From positions 5,110,501-5,174,500 of the forward strand of contig NZ_JAQGPL010000001.1 of assembly GCF_028826105.1 (NCBI RefSeq): 64,000 nucleotides of DNA. The letters are read 5' to 3'. The position numbers were made by a program, and so were the translations under genes. This DNA is from Paenibacillus humicola (GTDB taxonomy: Bacteria; Bacillota; Bacilli; Paenibacillales; Paenibacillaceae). This document shows positions 34,578-43,449 of this stretch, piece by piece; position 1 is the stretch's first letter, and each line of letters opens with the position of its first letter. Below the pieces are notes generated by a model that saw only the letters and a list, made by a program, of their open reading frames with translations, had not been told where the DNA came from and searched no databases.

Positions 34578-35280
34578 TTACTCGGACGGCAGGAATACGC
34601 CGGAAGAGATGATCGAAGCCGCCGCCGGCATCGGCTACGAAGCGGTCGCGATCACCGATCACGTCTGGCGAACGAGCGACTGGGTACCGGCCTACGCCGC
34701 GCATCTGGAAGCGTTAAAGGAGCGCTGCCGGCCGCGGATCCGGCTTTATTCGGGAATCGAAGCGAAGGTCACCTCGCTGGACGGCGATATCGACGCCGAT
34801 CCGTCCTTTGACGCGCTGGTGGATCTCATTCTCGGCTCCATCCACCGCATTCCGAAGACGGGCGGATATTGGTCGAAATCCGACCGGGAGAAGGCGAAGA
34901 AAAGCGAGATTATCGGGGACTGGCTCCAGGCGTTCTACGGGCTGCTCCAAAATCCGCGCGTCGATATTATCGCCCATCCGCTGTCGGAGCTGAATGGATT
35001 CGGAGTCCGGGAAACGGATCTGCCGATGGCGGAAATAACCGACCGGATCGCGGCCTCGGGCAAAATTCTCGAGCTGAACGTCCGCTACAACACCCCGGAC
35101 CAGCAGGTCATCCGGATTTCCGCGGATAAAGGCGCCGTTTTCCTCATCTCCTCCGACAGCCACGCCGTACCGGATTTGATCGCAAACAGCAGGCTCGTCC
35201 GGGAGTACATGGACAAGGAGCATTTCCGCATCGTCGATATCGACCGGTATTTAAGCTTCCGGACCTCCTCGTCCCCCTGA
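34549..35280 (+). CDS. PHP-domain metal phosphoesterase
   Basis: 243-residue TIM-barrel PHP protein. Metal ligands are visible in order: MDLHMHSSYSDG (His6, His8), AITDHVW, the Glu of SGIEAKVT, GSIHR, IIAHPLSEL and the final SSDSHAV. Relatives are histidinol phosphatases and other small phosphatases. ATG 34549 has CAGGAGGTG upstream and lies inside the 3' end of the ATP-grasp gene. It would remove a phosphate from an intermediate of the shared pathway; the real substrate is unknown. Confidence 0.88.
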   Translation: MFMDLHMHSSYSDGRNTPEEMIEAAAGIGYEAVAITDHVWRTSDWVPAYAAHLEALKERCRPRIRLYSGIEAKVTSLDGDIDADPSFDALVDLILGSIHRIPKTGGYWSKSDREKAKKSEIIGDWLQAFYGLLQNPRVDIIAHPLSELNGFGVRETDLPMAEITDRIAASGKILELNVRYNTPDQQVIRISADKGAVFLISSDSHAVPDLIANSRLVREYMDKEHFRIVDIDRYLSFRTSSSP

Positions 35281-35321
35281 CCGCCCGGCCCGGTCCGCGG
35301 CGGCTGGGATGCTTCTTCGCG

Positions 35322-35357
35322 AACAAGCGCCATGCTTCGCAAAGCATGGCGCTTGTT
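35322..35357. terminator. Convergent terminator after the PHP gene
   Basis: Perfect 16-bp arms AACAAGCGCCATGCTT and AAGCATGGCGCTTGTT around CGCA, between convergent genes. T-runs are short, but the stem is very stable. Confidence 0.75.
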
Positions 35358-35389
35358 GGCGCTGCCGTTATTTTGTTCGTGCCACTGCT

Positions 35390-36484
35390 TTATCCGCCGA
35401 TCACCGTCAGCTCTCTCGGGAACGAGGTGAGCACCTCGGCGCCGTCCCGCGTGACGATCACGTCGTCCTCGATCCGGACGCCGCCGGCGCCGGGCAAATA
35501 GATGCCCGGCTCGATGGTGACGGCCATTCCCTCGCGCAGCAGCTCTTCGTTCGCGCCATGCACGGACGGGTACTCGTGCACGTCCAGTCCGAGGCCGTGG
35601 CCGAGCCGGTGGGTGAAATACGCCCCGTAGCCCGCATCCTCGATGACCCGGCGCGCCGAACGGTCCGCCTCCGCGATGCGCACGCCCGCGCGGACGGCGC
35701 CGATCCCGCGCCGATTCGCTTCCAGCACCGCATGATACACGGTCTTCAGCGTATCGGAAATGTCCTCGACCGCGAACGTGCGCGTAATATCCGACGCATA
35801 GCCGTCCGCATAGACGCCCATATCGAACAGCAGCAGCTCGCCTGCGGCGATTTTGCGTCTGCCCGGGCTGCCGTGCGGCAGCGCCGATTTCTCGCCGGCG
35901 AGCACCGTCGTTGGGAAGGACGGCCCGTCGGCGCCGAGCTTCTTCATCCGGTAGTCGATTTCGGCGGCGAGCTCGATCTCGGTCACGCCGGGCTTCACGA
36001 GCGGCAGCGTGTCCCGCAGCACGTCCTCGATGAGCCGGACGGCATGCTTCATCCGCGCGATTTCGTCCGCCGATTTGACCGCCCGCATATCGCGCAGCGC
36101 ATCGTCGACGGCGGCGAAGCTTTTCGCTTTCAGCGCTTCCGTCAACCGTTCATAACGCTCGACCGTCATGCTGCTCTTCTCGATGCCGATCCGGCCCTGC
36201 GCCGCGGTCCCCAGCGCCTCGCGCAGCACCTCGAACGGATTGCCGGTGTCGCTGTGGGTGTAGATCGTCTTCACGGCCGATGCCGCCTGCGCGGCCTCCG
36301 CGTCCAGCTCCGGCACGAGCAGGAACGGCTCCTCGCCGCGCCGCAGCGCGACTCCGAGAAACCGCTCGTGCGGATCGCTCAAATAACCGGTCAAATAATA
36401 CACGTGCTTCGGCAGCGTCACGACCGCCGCATCCAGTCCTTCGCGTTCCATATACGCCTCGAGTCCGCGTATTCGCTCGTTCAT
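35390..36484 (-). CDS. M24-family metallopeptidase (Xaa-Pro aminopeptidase-like)
   Basis: 364 residues: an N-terminal creatinase-like domain (1-125) and a pita-bread catalytic domain. Metal ligands are the two Asp of LFDMGVYADGYASDIT, the His of HRLGHGLGLDVHE, and the Glu residues of TIEPGIYL and RIEDDV. It removes N-terminal residues before proline in the cytoplasm. ATG 36484 has AAAGGTGAT 5 bp upstream; the GTG at 36493 is part of that site. Monocistronic, convergent with the PHP gene. Confidence 0.92.
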   Translation of the reverse strand: MNERIRGLEAYMEREGLDAAVVTLPKHVYYLTGYLSDPHERFLGVALRRGEEPFLLVPELDAEAAQAASAVKTIYTHSDTGNPFEVLREALGTAAQGRIGIEKSSMTVERYERLTEALKAKSFAAVDDALRDMRAVKSADEIARMKHAVRLIEDVLRDTLPLVKPGVTEIELAAEIDYRMKKLGADGPSFPTTVLAGEKSALPHGSPGRRKIAAGELLLFDMGVYADGYASDITRTFAVEDISDTLKTVYHAVLEANRRGIGAVRAGVRIAEADRSARRVIEDAGYGAYFTHRLGHGLGLDVHEYPSVHGANEELLREGMAVTIEPGIYLPGAGGVRIEDDVIVTRDGAEVLTSFPRELTVIGG

Positions 36485-36660
36485 CCGGATCACCTTTTCT
36501 CTCCTGAATTTGCGCTCGCTGTTCGGTCAGTTGTTGTTACCCTTCAGTGTAGAGAAACGGCTTCGGGACGTCAATCGCGAACGGGAAGCGGCTGCCGAAT
36601 GCGGCGGAAAACGCCATCCGTTGCGGCGGCCTCGCCCCGGCCTCCCGCCTGCCTGGACCG

Positions 36661-37545
36661 TTACCCCTTCAGCGCTCCGACCATGACGCCCTTCACGAAA
36701 TATTTTTGCACGAACGGGTAGACGCACAGGATCGGCACCGTAGCGACCATAATCGTCGCGTATTTGATCGTCTCCCCGATCTGGAACCGGTCGGCGTTGG
36801 ACGAATCGGTCGACATGCTCTCCGTCGAGTTGGAAATCAGAATTTCGCGCAGCACGAGCTGCAGCGGGTACAGGTCGTGATCCTTGAGGAAAATCGAGGC
36901 GTAGAACCAGCCGTTCCACTTTTCCACCGCATAATACAAAATCATGACGGCGATGACCGGCATCGACAGCGGCACGATGATGCGCAGCAGGATCGTCATA
37001 TGGCCCGCGCCGTCGATTTTGGCGGACTCCTCCAGGCTTTCGGGCACGGACTGGAACGCCGTGCGCATGATGATCAGGTTGAACGTGTTGACCGCGAACG
37101 GAATGATGGTCGACCACAGCGTATCGATCATGCCGACGTCCTTCACGATCAGGTATAGCGGAATGAGCCCGCCGCTGAAAAACATCGTCATCACGATGAC
37201 GATCATGAAGAAGCGGTTCCACATGACGCCCCGGCGGGACAGGACATACGCGCCGAGCCCCGTCACGATCAGGTTGACGGCCACTCCGAACACCAGGATG
37301 AACAGCGTATTGCGGTACCCGGTCAGGATGCCGGGGTTCTTGAACACGCTCTTGTACGCTTCCAGGCTGAAGCCGAGCGGGGCATACAGGAAGCCCGTGT
37401 GCGCCACCAGCTTTCCGGCGTCGCTGAACGACGCGAACGCGACATACAGCAGCGGATAGAGCGTGACGACGATCAGCACAAGCAGCACGGCGTATACGAC
37501 CGTATCGAACAAGAGGTCCGCCCGGCCGAAATCTTTTCGTTTCAT
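36661..37545 (-). CDS. Carbohydrate ABC transporter permease, LplC/MalG type
   Basis: 294 residues, six membrane segments. The cytoplasmic EAA loop, PESLEESAKIDGAGHMTILLRIIVP split across residues 185-210, contacts the ATPase. Such permeases import oligosaccharides from pectin or other plant polymers in Paenibacillaceae. Last gene of a three-gene minus-strand operon (binding protein, LplB-type, LplC-type), 16 bp after the partner. No ATPase gene is present; these systems share a multitask MsmX-type ATPase. Confidence 0.92.
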   Translation of the reverse strand: MKRKDFGRADLLFDTVVYAVLLVLIVVTLYPLLYVAFASFSDAGKLVAHTGFLYAPLGFSLEAYKSVFKNPGILTGYRNTLFILVFGVAVNLIVTGLGAYVLSRRGVMWNRFFMIVIVMTMFFSGGLIPLYLIVKDVGMIDTLWSTIIPFAVNTFNLIIMRTAFQSVPESLEESAKIDGAGHMTILLRIIVPLSMPVIAVMILYYAVEKWNGWFYASIFLKDHDLYPLQLVLREILISNSTESMSTDSSNADRFQIGETIKYATIMVATVPILCVYPFVQKYFVKGVMVGALKG

Positions 37546-37561
37546 CGTCCATCCCCCTTCC

Positions 37562-38533
37562 TTACCATAGACTGTTCTCGCTCAGCTTGCGGGCCATGCG
37601 GTTCGCTCCGATCAGCAGCGCCAGATTGACGACGGAGTTGAACAGGCCGACCGCCGCGCTGTAGCTCCACCCGAACTCGATCAGCCCCTTCCGGTAGACA
37701 AAGGAGGCGATGACGTCGGCCGTCTCGTACGTCACGGAGTTGTAGAGCAAAATGATTTTCTCGAAGCCGACGTTGAGCAGGTTGCCGATACGAAGAATGA
37801 ACATGATCGTGATCGTCGGCATGATGCCGGGCAGCGTAATGTACCGCATCTGCTTCAGGCGGCTCGCGCCGTCCAGCCTTGCCGCTTCGTACTGCTCCTG
37901 GTCGATGGCGGTCAGCGCCGCGATATAGATAATCGATTCCCAGCCGATTTTCTGCCAGATTTCCGACAGCACGTAGATCGGCCGGAACAGTCCCGGCTTC
38001 TGCAGCATCGCCTGGCCGTCGTAGCCGAAATGCGTGAGCAGGTTGTTGACGACGCCGCCGTTGTTCGTGAAGCTGACGATCATCCCGCAAATGACGACGA
38101 GCGAAATAAAATACGGCATATAGCTGACCATTTGGGCAAAGTTCTTGAAAAACCGGCCGCGCACCTCGTTCAGAATAAGCGCAAGGAGGATCGGCGCGGG
38201 AAATCCGAACAGCAGCGTATAAAAGCTGATGAGCAGCGTGTTTTTCAGGATGCGCCAAAAATAATACGAGGTGAAGAAATCCCGAAAATTAGCCAGCCCG
38301 ATCCATTCGCTGTGGAGAATCCCCTTCATCGGGGAGTAATCCTTGAAGGCGATCAGCGCGCCGTAAATCGGCGCGTAATGAAAAACGGCGTAATAGGCGA
38401 TAACCGGCAGCATCATCGCGTACAAATATTTGTTGATCGCAAAATCCCGCGTGAAGCGGGCGATAAAGCCTGAAGTGCTGCGGAGCCGCACGTCAGCGGG
38501 CGCGGCAGCGCGGCTTGCGGCGGATTTGTCCAT
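37562..38533 (-). CDS. Carbohydrate ABC transporter permease, LplB type
   Basis: 323 residues with an N-terminal cytoplasmic extension (about 1-35) and six membrane segments. The EAA loop EQYEAARLDGASRLKQ is near 222. AAAGGAG precedes ATG 38533. It pairs with the LplC-type gene to form the channel and receives substrate from the lipoprotein encoded just upstream (80 bp). Confidence 0.92.
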   Translation of the reverse strand: MDKSAASRAAAPADVRLRSTSGFIARFTRDFAINKYLYAMMLPVIAYYAVFHYAPIYGALIAFKDYSPMKGILHSEWIGLANFRDFFTSYYFWRILKNTLLISFYTLLFGFPAPILLALILNEVRGRFFKNFAQMVSYMPYFISLVVICGMIVSFTNNGGVVNNLLTHFGYDGQAMLQKPGLFRPIYVLSEIWQKIGWESIIYIAALTAIDQEQYEAARLDGASRLKQMRYITLPGIMPTITIMFILRIGNLLNVGFEKIILLYNSVTYETADVIASFVYRKGLIEFGWSYSAAVGLFNSVVNLALLIGANRMARKLSENSLW

Positions 38534-38613
38534 CCGATCGTCTCCTTTGTGCCTGGCAGATCACGCCCCGGAAGCGGGAGAGCAGGCGCCCTCCCGGCTC
38601 TCCGCGCCGTGCG

Positions 38614-40260
38614 TTAACGATTGTTGTACCGTTCCAGCGCAGCCGTCTGAATTTCCAGCGCGCGGTCGATTTTCAGCGATTTCATCTTGGCGACATAGGA
38701 ATCGAAGCTGCTGACCGGTTCGACGCCGAGGATGATCTTGAGCGTCATTTCGTCGACGAGCGTATTGACGTCGTTCATGATTTTGGCGAATTCGGTGCTT
38801 TCCTCCGGGGTCGGCGTGACCGGCGGCAGCTGGTGCTTGTCCTCGTCCGTCTTCTGCCACGTCTTCACGGCGTCGCGCTGCGTCGGCAGGGCGAGATACT
38901 GCTCGATGTACCGTTTATCCTGGATGAACGGCCCGTTGTAATTGCCCCGGATATACATCGACATCGCCTGCGCCGGCGCGAGGTTATCCGGATTTTTCAT
39001 GATCAGGTCGGTATAGCGGGGATACCCGTTATCCATCTTGTAGCTGACGCCCTCGGTGCCGAAGTTGAAGAACAGGCTTCCTTCCTCCGAATACCCGTAA
39101 TCGAGCATCCGGGCGGCGAGCTCGGCGTTCTTCGACTGGGCGGAGATGGCGACGGAGCCGCCGTAGGAATAAGCGGAATCCTTCTGGCCGAACGGGGCGA
39201 TATCCCCTTTCTTCAAGACCGGATAAGGAACGCCGATCAGCTTCGCTTTCGGGTCCGCGGCCTGCACGATCGGCTGCCAGCGCCCGATGCCGCCGCCCGC
39301 ATTGCCGACCGTCGCGCCGGTCGCGCCGTTGGCGAAATTGGCGTCCAGCTCCTTCTGGTCGGCGGTCGCGATATTTTTGTCGATCAGCCCTTCGGCGTAC
39401 CACTTATGGAACGTTTCCAGAAAATTTTTGTATCCCGGCTCCATCGGGCCGAATTTCACTTGTCCGTTATCGAGGTAGAAGTCCTTGGTCACGCCGAAGG
39501 CGCCGACGAACGCACCGTTATAGAAATCGTTCAGCGGCCGGGGCAGGCCGACAAAAGCGATCGCCGCATTCGCGCCTTTCTTCTCCTTGAACGCCTTCAG
39601 CGTCGTGTACCAATCGTCGATGGTTTCCGGGATCGGCAGCCCGAGCTCGTCCAGCCAGTCTTTGCGGATGATCGGCCCCTGGTACACCTTCAAATAATCG
39701 TCGCCGCGAATAAACGGAAACACATAATAGCTGCCGTTGTCGGTTTTGATCATTTTGTCGACGTCGGGATGCTCCTGCAAATATTTTTTCAGGTTCGGCG
39801 CGTATTTGTCGATCAGGTCGTTCAGCTTCAAGATGTACCCGTCCTTGATCGCCTTCTCGGGCCCGCCCGGAAACCCGTTTTGCCAGTTATATTCGATCAT
39901 GTCGGGCAGTTCGCCGCTTGCGAGCATTACCGTCAAATTCTCGTTGCCTTTCGTTGCGGGGACGGTCGTAAATTTAAGCGGCACGCCGGTCATCTTCTGC
40001 CAGTCCTGAAAAAAGGGCACGTCGCTCAGCTCCGATTTCACCCCGGTCAGGTTCCCGGCGATTTCGGCCCAGTACGTGAGCGTTTTGTCCGTCTTCAGCG
40101 GATAGGCGGTAGATTCTGCGGCGCTGCCGCCGTCCGCTCCGCCGGCGGGCGTATTGTTTCCCGTCTCGGCCGGCCCGGATGAATTCGACGAGCACGCCGC
40201 GGTGACCAGGCTCACGAACAGCGCTGCCGTAAGCATTTTGGCGGAAGATTTTCTTTTCAT
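38614..40260 (-). CDS. ABC transporter sugar-binding lipoprotein, LplA type
   Basis: 548-residue extracellular solute-binding protein. The signal peptide ends in the lipobox LVTAAC with the lipidated Cys23. The body has the long family-1 fold typical of LplA/YtcQ proteins (540-560 residues). GGAGG precedes ATG 40260. First gene of the importer operon. Its leader contains the 66-bp tandem repeats. The YesN-like regulator upstream, same strand, is its probable activator. Confidence 0.92.
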   Translation of the reverse strand: MKRKSSAKMLTAALFVSLVTAACSSNSSGPAETGNNTPAGGADGGSAAESTAYPLKTDKTLTYWAEIAGNLTGVKSELSDVPFFQDWQKMTGVPLKFTTVPATKGNENLTVMLASGELPDMIEYNWQNGFPGGPEKAIKDGYILKLNDLIDKYAPNLKKYLQEHPDVDKMIKTDNGSYYVFPFIRGDDYLKVYQGPIIRKDWLDELGLPIPETIDDWYTTLKAFKEKKGANAAIAFVGLPRPLNDFYNGAFVGAFGVTKDFYLDNGQVKFGPMEPGYKNFLETFHKWYAEGLIDKNIATADQKELDANFANGATGATVGNAGGGIGRWQPIVQAADPKAKLIGVPYPVLKKGDIAPFGQKDSAYSYGGSVAISAQSKNAELAARMLDYGYSEEGSLFFNFGTEGVSYKMDNGYPRYTDLIMKNPDNLAPAQAMSMYIRGNYNGPFIQDKRYIEQYLALPTQRDAVKTWQKTDEDKHQLPPVTPTPEESTEFAKIMNDVNTLVDEMTLKIILGVEPVSSFDSYVAKMKSLKIDRALEIQTAALERYNNR

Positions 40261-40661
40261 GTAAGACCTCCTAAAAGTTTTTGCGATACTTCTTGCGCTT
40301 CATCTTTGCGAGCAAAAACTGGCTTCGGAAGCATACGCTTAAGTTTTGTGAAGTTTCACTTCTCCGAATCTGCTTCGCAACAAAACTGGCTTCGGAAGCA
40401 TACGCTTAAGTTTTTGCGAACCTTCTTGAGCTTCATCTTTGCGAGCAAAAACTGGCTTCGGAAGCATACGCGTATCTTCCTTGCACATGTTTCGGCGAAG
40501 CTTGGCTCCAGCATACGATAACGCTTTCATTTCCATCCATCGCAAAAACGCCCAATCGGATCGCGAATTTGGTTCGCGTTCTCGGCAAAATGTCCAATCC
40601 GGTCGGCAAAAAATCGCATATCGGCCGCCGCTGCTGCCTATTTCGGGCCTTCCGGCACCTT
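40261..40661. other. Leader/promoter gap of the lplA-type operon
   Basis: 401 bp between the regulator stop and the binding-protein start, transcribed on the minus strand. Its left half is taken up by the tandem repeats at 40279-40471. The right half (40472-40661) is non-coding by eye, with no clear promoter boxes. Confidence 0.6.
40279..40471. repeat. Tandem repeats of about 66 bp with GCTTCGGAAGC hairpin cores
   Basis: The 24-bp core AAAACTGGCTTCGGAAGCATACGC occurs exactly three times, at 40315-40338, 40382-40405 and 40448-40471 (periods 67 and 66 bp) (core cited in full only as positions with key part GGCTTCGGAAGC). A longer 60-bp context, including CTTCATCTTTGCGAGC, is shared by the first and third copies. 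Each core contains the perfect dyad GCTTC-G-GAAGC. The block lies in the leader of the sugar-binding-protein operon. Confidence 0.88.
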
Positions 40662-43043
40662 TCACGAAGAGGCTTCCGAGCTCAGCTCCTTGAATTTGCC
40701 GGGCGTGATGCCCTCGTATTTTTTGAAGGTGCGAATGAAGGAATTGACGTCGTTGAAGCCGACGCAGCCGGCAACGTCGGATACGTTCCTGCGGTCCCCG
40801 GCGATCAGGCGCTTCGCCCGCTCCACCCGCGTTTTATTGATGCAGTCGAGCAGCCCCTCCCCGGTGTAATCCTTGAACAGCTTGGACAAATAGGTCGGCT
40901 TCATTTCAAAATGGTGGCCGATCCATGTAATGTTCAGATTCGGATCGGCGTAGCGGTCCGCAATGAACGATTTCACCTGCTCCATCAGACGGTCCAGCGT
41001 ATGCCGTCTCGTCTGCTGCAAATTGTGCAGCCGCCGGCCGGCCGTATATTCGCATACGTCGCGCAGAAACGCGGTCGTTCTTGCCTGCATCTCGTGCACG
41101 GTGGCGCAGCGCGCAAGCCGCTCGATGCGTCTCGGCTGCTGCACGAGAAAGCTTTCCTGCAGGGCGCCGATTTCGCTGACCGTCTTGACCATGGTGCTGA
41201 CCAGGTTGAGCATCAGGCATCGCGCAATCGGCACGGATACCGGTCCGCGCATGAAGTTATGCGCGATGATGTCGTCGAGCGTCTGCTTCGCCTTCTCGAA
41301 GTCGCCGACCTTCGCGTAATTGATCAGCTGCTGCTCGGTCTGAAGCGGATAATAATAGAGCAGCCCGTTGTCTTCCCCGGCGCGATTGTACAGCTGCTCG
41401 TACGAGAGGATTTCCTTGCTGCCCATGACCAGCTTGTATTCCATCGCGTCCATCGCTTCCATATAAGCCTGCGCGATTCCGGACACCGAGCGGTGGATGC
41501 CGCTCACGGCAAGCGTCAGCTGGATGCCGTAAGCCTCGGCCAGAAAACGCTGCGACTCGGACGCGATGCGCATAAGCTCGGCGCTGCGGTTCGAATCGTC
41601 CGCGCCGGGCTTGAAATTGACGAGACAGGCGAGCGCATCGTCCACCTCGGCGACATAGCCGGCATTCCGCTGCGAGGCCAGCTCCTCCGCCACATTCGAG
41701 ACGATGAACTGCAGCAGCTTTCCGCTTTCGCCCGGATCCATGCGCGGGAGCCGCTCGTAAAACGTTTCGCTCGGCTCGATATAAAGCAGAATGACGGCGA
41801 AGCTGTCCGAAGCGAAGGTCATCGAGAATGCGGCCAGCGATTCGTCGATCGGGACGCTCGCATCCGTCCGTCCCTTCAGCAGCCTGGCGATAAAATGAGA
41901 CCGCACGAGGTGCCGCTGCCGTTCGATTTGCGCCGTCATCGTGTCAAGCTTCGAGAAGGTCCGGTCCATCGCCTGCTGCAGCTGCTGAAACTCGTTGCCG
42001 CCGCGGGGCAGCGGCAGATCCGTTTTGCCGGATACCGCCTGCAGCAGGCTGCGGAGCGGGTTATAGTTGCGGCGAAGGAAAAAGGTCGTCAGCAGCACGC
42101 CGCCGAGCAGGCTGGCGATGCTGCTTGCGATCGTCAGGTTGCGGACGAGCGTCGCCTTTTCCCAATACAGCTTGCTCGGAATCATGGACACGTACCGGAG
42201 CCCGGAGCGGCCCGGCGACATCGCCATAACCTGATAATGGCCGTCCGGCCCCGTCCACTCGCGAAGCGGATGCGACGGATCGGTGAAGCGGGCGAAAGGC
42301 AGCCCCTGCATCGTTTTGCCGGCGGACGTTCCGACAAGCACCTGATTTTGCTCGTTGAGGATAAAGACATGCCCCTTGTTGAACAGCTCCACATTGCGGA
42401 TCAGCCCCAAAATTCGCTCCTCGTCCACCATGATGACGTTGGCGGCGGGGGAAAATTCCTTGTCCATCGTAAACGAGCTGACGTAGGCGACGGTCCGGCG
42501 CAGCTTGCCTTCGTTATCGATGCGGTTCATCGGCAGAAAGCCGTGCACGTCCTTTTGGCCGACGGTCGCTTTCCACTCGGAATAGGTCCATTCGCCGCTC
42601 GCGTGGAGCAGCTCGTACGCCTCGCGGCCTTCCCGCACAATCCCCGGCAGGATGACCGTGTCGCCTTTATTCAAGTAAATGTAGAACTGGTCGACGAGGG
42701 AATACGCGCTCTGGTACGGCTTGAGGTCCTGGGACACCCGGTACAAATCGTAATTGTATTCCTCGGGGTGAGACAGGTATTTGTTGGAGAACAGCAGGTC
42801 CTGCACGCGCACGTTCCAGGTCAGCTCGTAATTGAGCCGCTCCATCGCCTGAAAATAGTTGTCCATCATCTCCTGCACCTGCTTCAGCATGGAGCTGTTC
42901 GCTTCGCGGATTTCGTCCCCCAGCATGCGGCCGGCCACCACATAGACGAAAATGCTGATGATGAGCGGAAGCAGCAGGACCGCCAAATACGACAGCAGCC
43001 AGGTCAGCACGACGCTTCTCCGAAAAAATGTAATCGCTTTCAA
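40662..43043 (-). CDS. YesN-like AraC-family regulator with membrane sensor domain
   Basis: About 793 residues. Membrane segment at about 10-32, an extracellular Cache-like sensor (about 35-290), a second membrane segment near 297-320, a cytoplasmic linker with HAMP-like helix, and a C-terminal AraC HTH (about 695-790) with WIGHHFEMKPTYLSKLFK and VAGCVGFNDVNSFIRTFKKYEGITP. Such proteins sense external sugars and activate the adjacent ABC operon. TTG 43043 is chosen because AAGGGAGG sits 8 bp before it; the TTG at 43076 lies upstream of that site. The promoter region carries a 38-bp tandem duplication. Confidence 0.88.
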   Translation of the reverse strand: MKAITFFRRSVVLTWLLSYLAVLLLPLIISIFVYVVAGRMLGDEIREANSSMLKQVQEMMDNYFQAMERLNYELTWNVRVQDLLFSNKYLSHPEEYNYDLYRVSQDLKPYQSAYSLVDQFYIYLNKGDTVILPGIVREGREAYELLHASGEWTYSEWKATVGQKDVHGFLPMNRIDNEGKLRRTVAYVSSFTMDKEFSPAANVIMVDEERILGLIRNVELFNKGHVFILNEQNQVLVGTSAGKTMQGLPFARFTDPSHPLREWTGPDGHYQVMAMSPGRSGLRYVSMIPSKLYWEKATLVRNLTIASSIASLLGGVLLTTFFLRRNYNPLRSLLQAVSGKTDLPLPRGGNEFQQLQQAMDRTFSKLDTMTAQIERQRHLVRSHFIARLLKGRTDASVPIDESLAAFSMTFASDSFAVILLYIEPSETFYERLPRMDPGESGKLLQFIVSNVAEELASQRNAGYVAEVDDALACLVNFKPGADDSNRSAELMRIASESQRFLAEAYGIQLTLAVSGIHRSVSGIAQAYMEAMDAMEYKLVMGSKEILSYEQLYNRAGEDNGLLYYYPLQTEQQLINYAKVGDFEKAKQTLDDIIAHNFMRGPVSVPIARCLMLNLVSTMVKTVSEIGALQESFLVQQPRRIERLARCATVHEMQARTTAFLRDVCEYTAGRRLHNLQQTRRHTLDRLMEQVKSFIADRYADPNLNITWIGHHFEMKPTYLSKLFKDYTGEGLLDCINKTRVERAKRLIAGDRRNVSDVAGCVGFNDVNSFIRTFKKYEGITPGKFKELSSEASS

Positions 43044-43449
43044 TTCTTTTGCCTCCCTTTCAAAATCGGTGTGCAACGCTTACGGATTTATTGTACATTG
43101 GAGCATCGGCGCAACGCTTACGGATTTATTGTACATTGGAGCATCGGCGCGCGTACACCGGGGGCCGGCATGTTCAGGGGGCATCGTTGAGAGGTGACCG
43201 GCCGAATCATGGCCAGTCGGACTTACAGAGGCTCATAGGCTTATAATGAAAAAAACGATATGCTGAAGTCAGCACACCGCGCCAATCCGGTCTATTGCAA
43301 AAGGTTACGCCGCGCCGCGTTGCGAGGCACCGCTTTGCCGGCGAGCCGGCTCTTCGTTTAATCTTCTCTTAACAATGATGGTTTATGGTAAAGCAAGCCG
43401 AATTTTTTGAGCTATACCGCTATAATTGCAGTGAAAGGAGCGGCTTCCC
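43044..43449. other. Divergent intergenic region with duplicated segment
   Basis: 406 bp between the YesN-like gene and the DUF6454-type gene; it must carry both promoters. Besides the 38-bp tandem copy (43073-43148), a TATAAT-like element occurs near 43240 on the plus strand. No gene is visible. Confidence 0.6.
43073..43148. repeat. Exact 38-bp tandem duplication in the regulator promoter
   Basis: Bases 43073-43110 are repeated without mismatch at 43111-43148. The unit contains, on the minus strand, TACAAT, a passable -10 box. It lies 30-105 bp upstream of the YesN-like start codon. Confidence 0.92.

Noticed and set aside
38515..40182. 555-codon frame opposite the sugar-binding protein
   Set aside because: Antisense shadow; the minus strand has signal peptide, lipobox and full-length homology pattern.
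40279..40471. CRISPR array in the three-copy repeat
   Set aside because: Spacers are themselves similar, only three copies, and no cas genes in the window.
40569..43190. 873-codon plus-strand frame opposite the YesN-like gene
   Set aside because: Shadow frame caused by GC-biased third codon positions; no family features, and the minus strand has clear domains.
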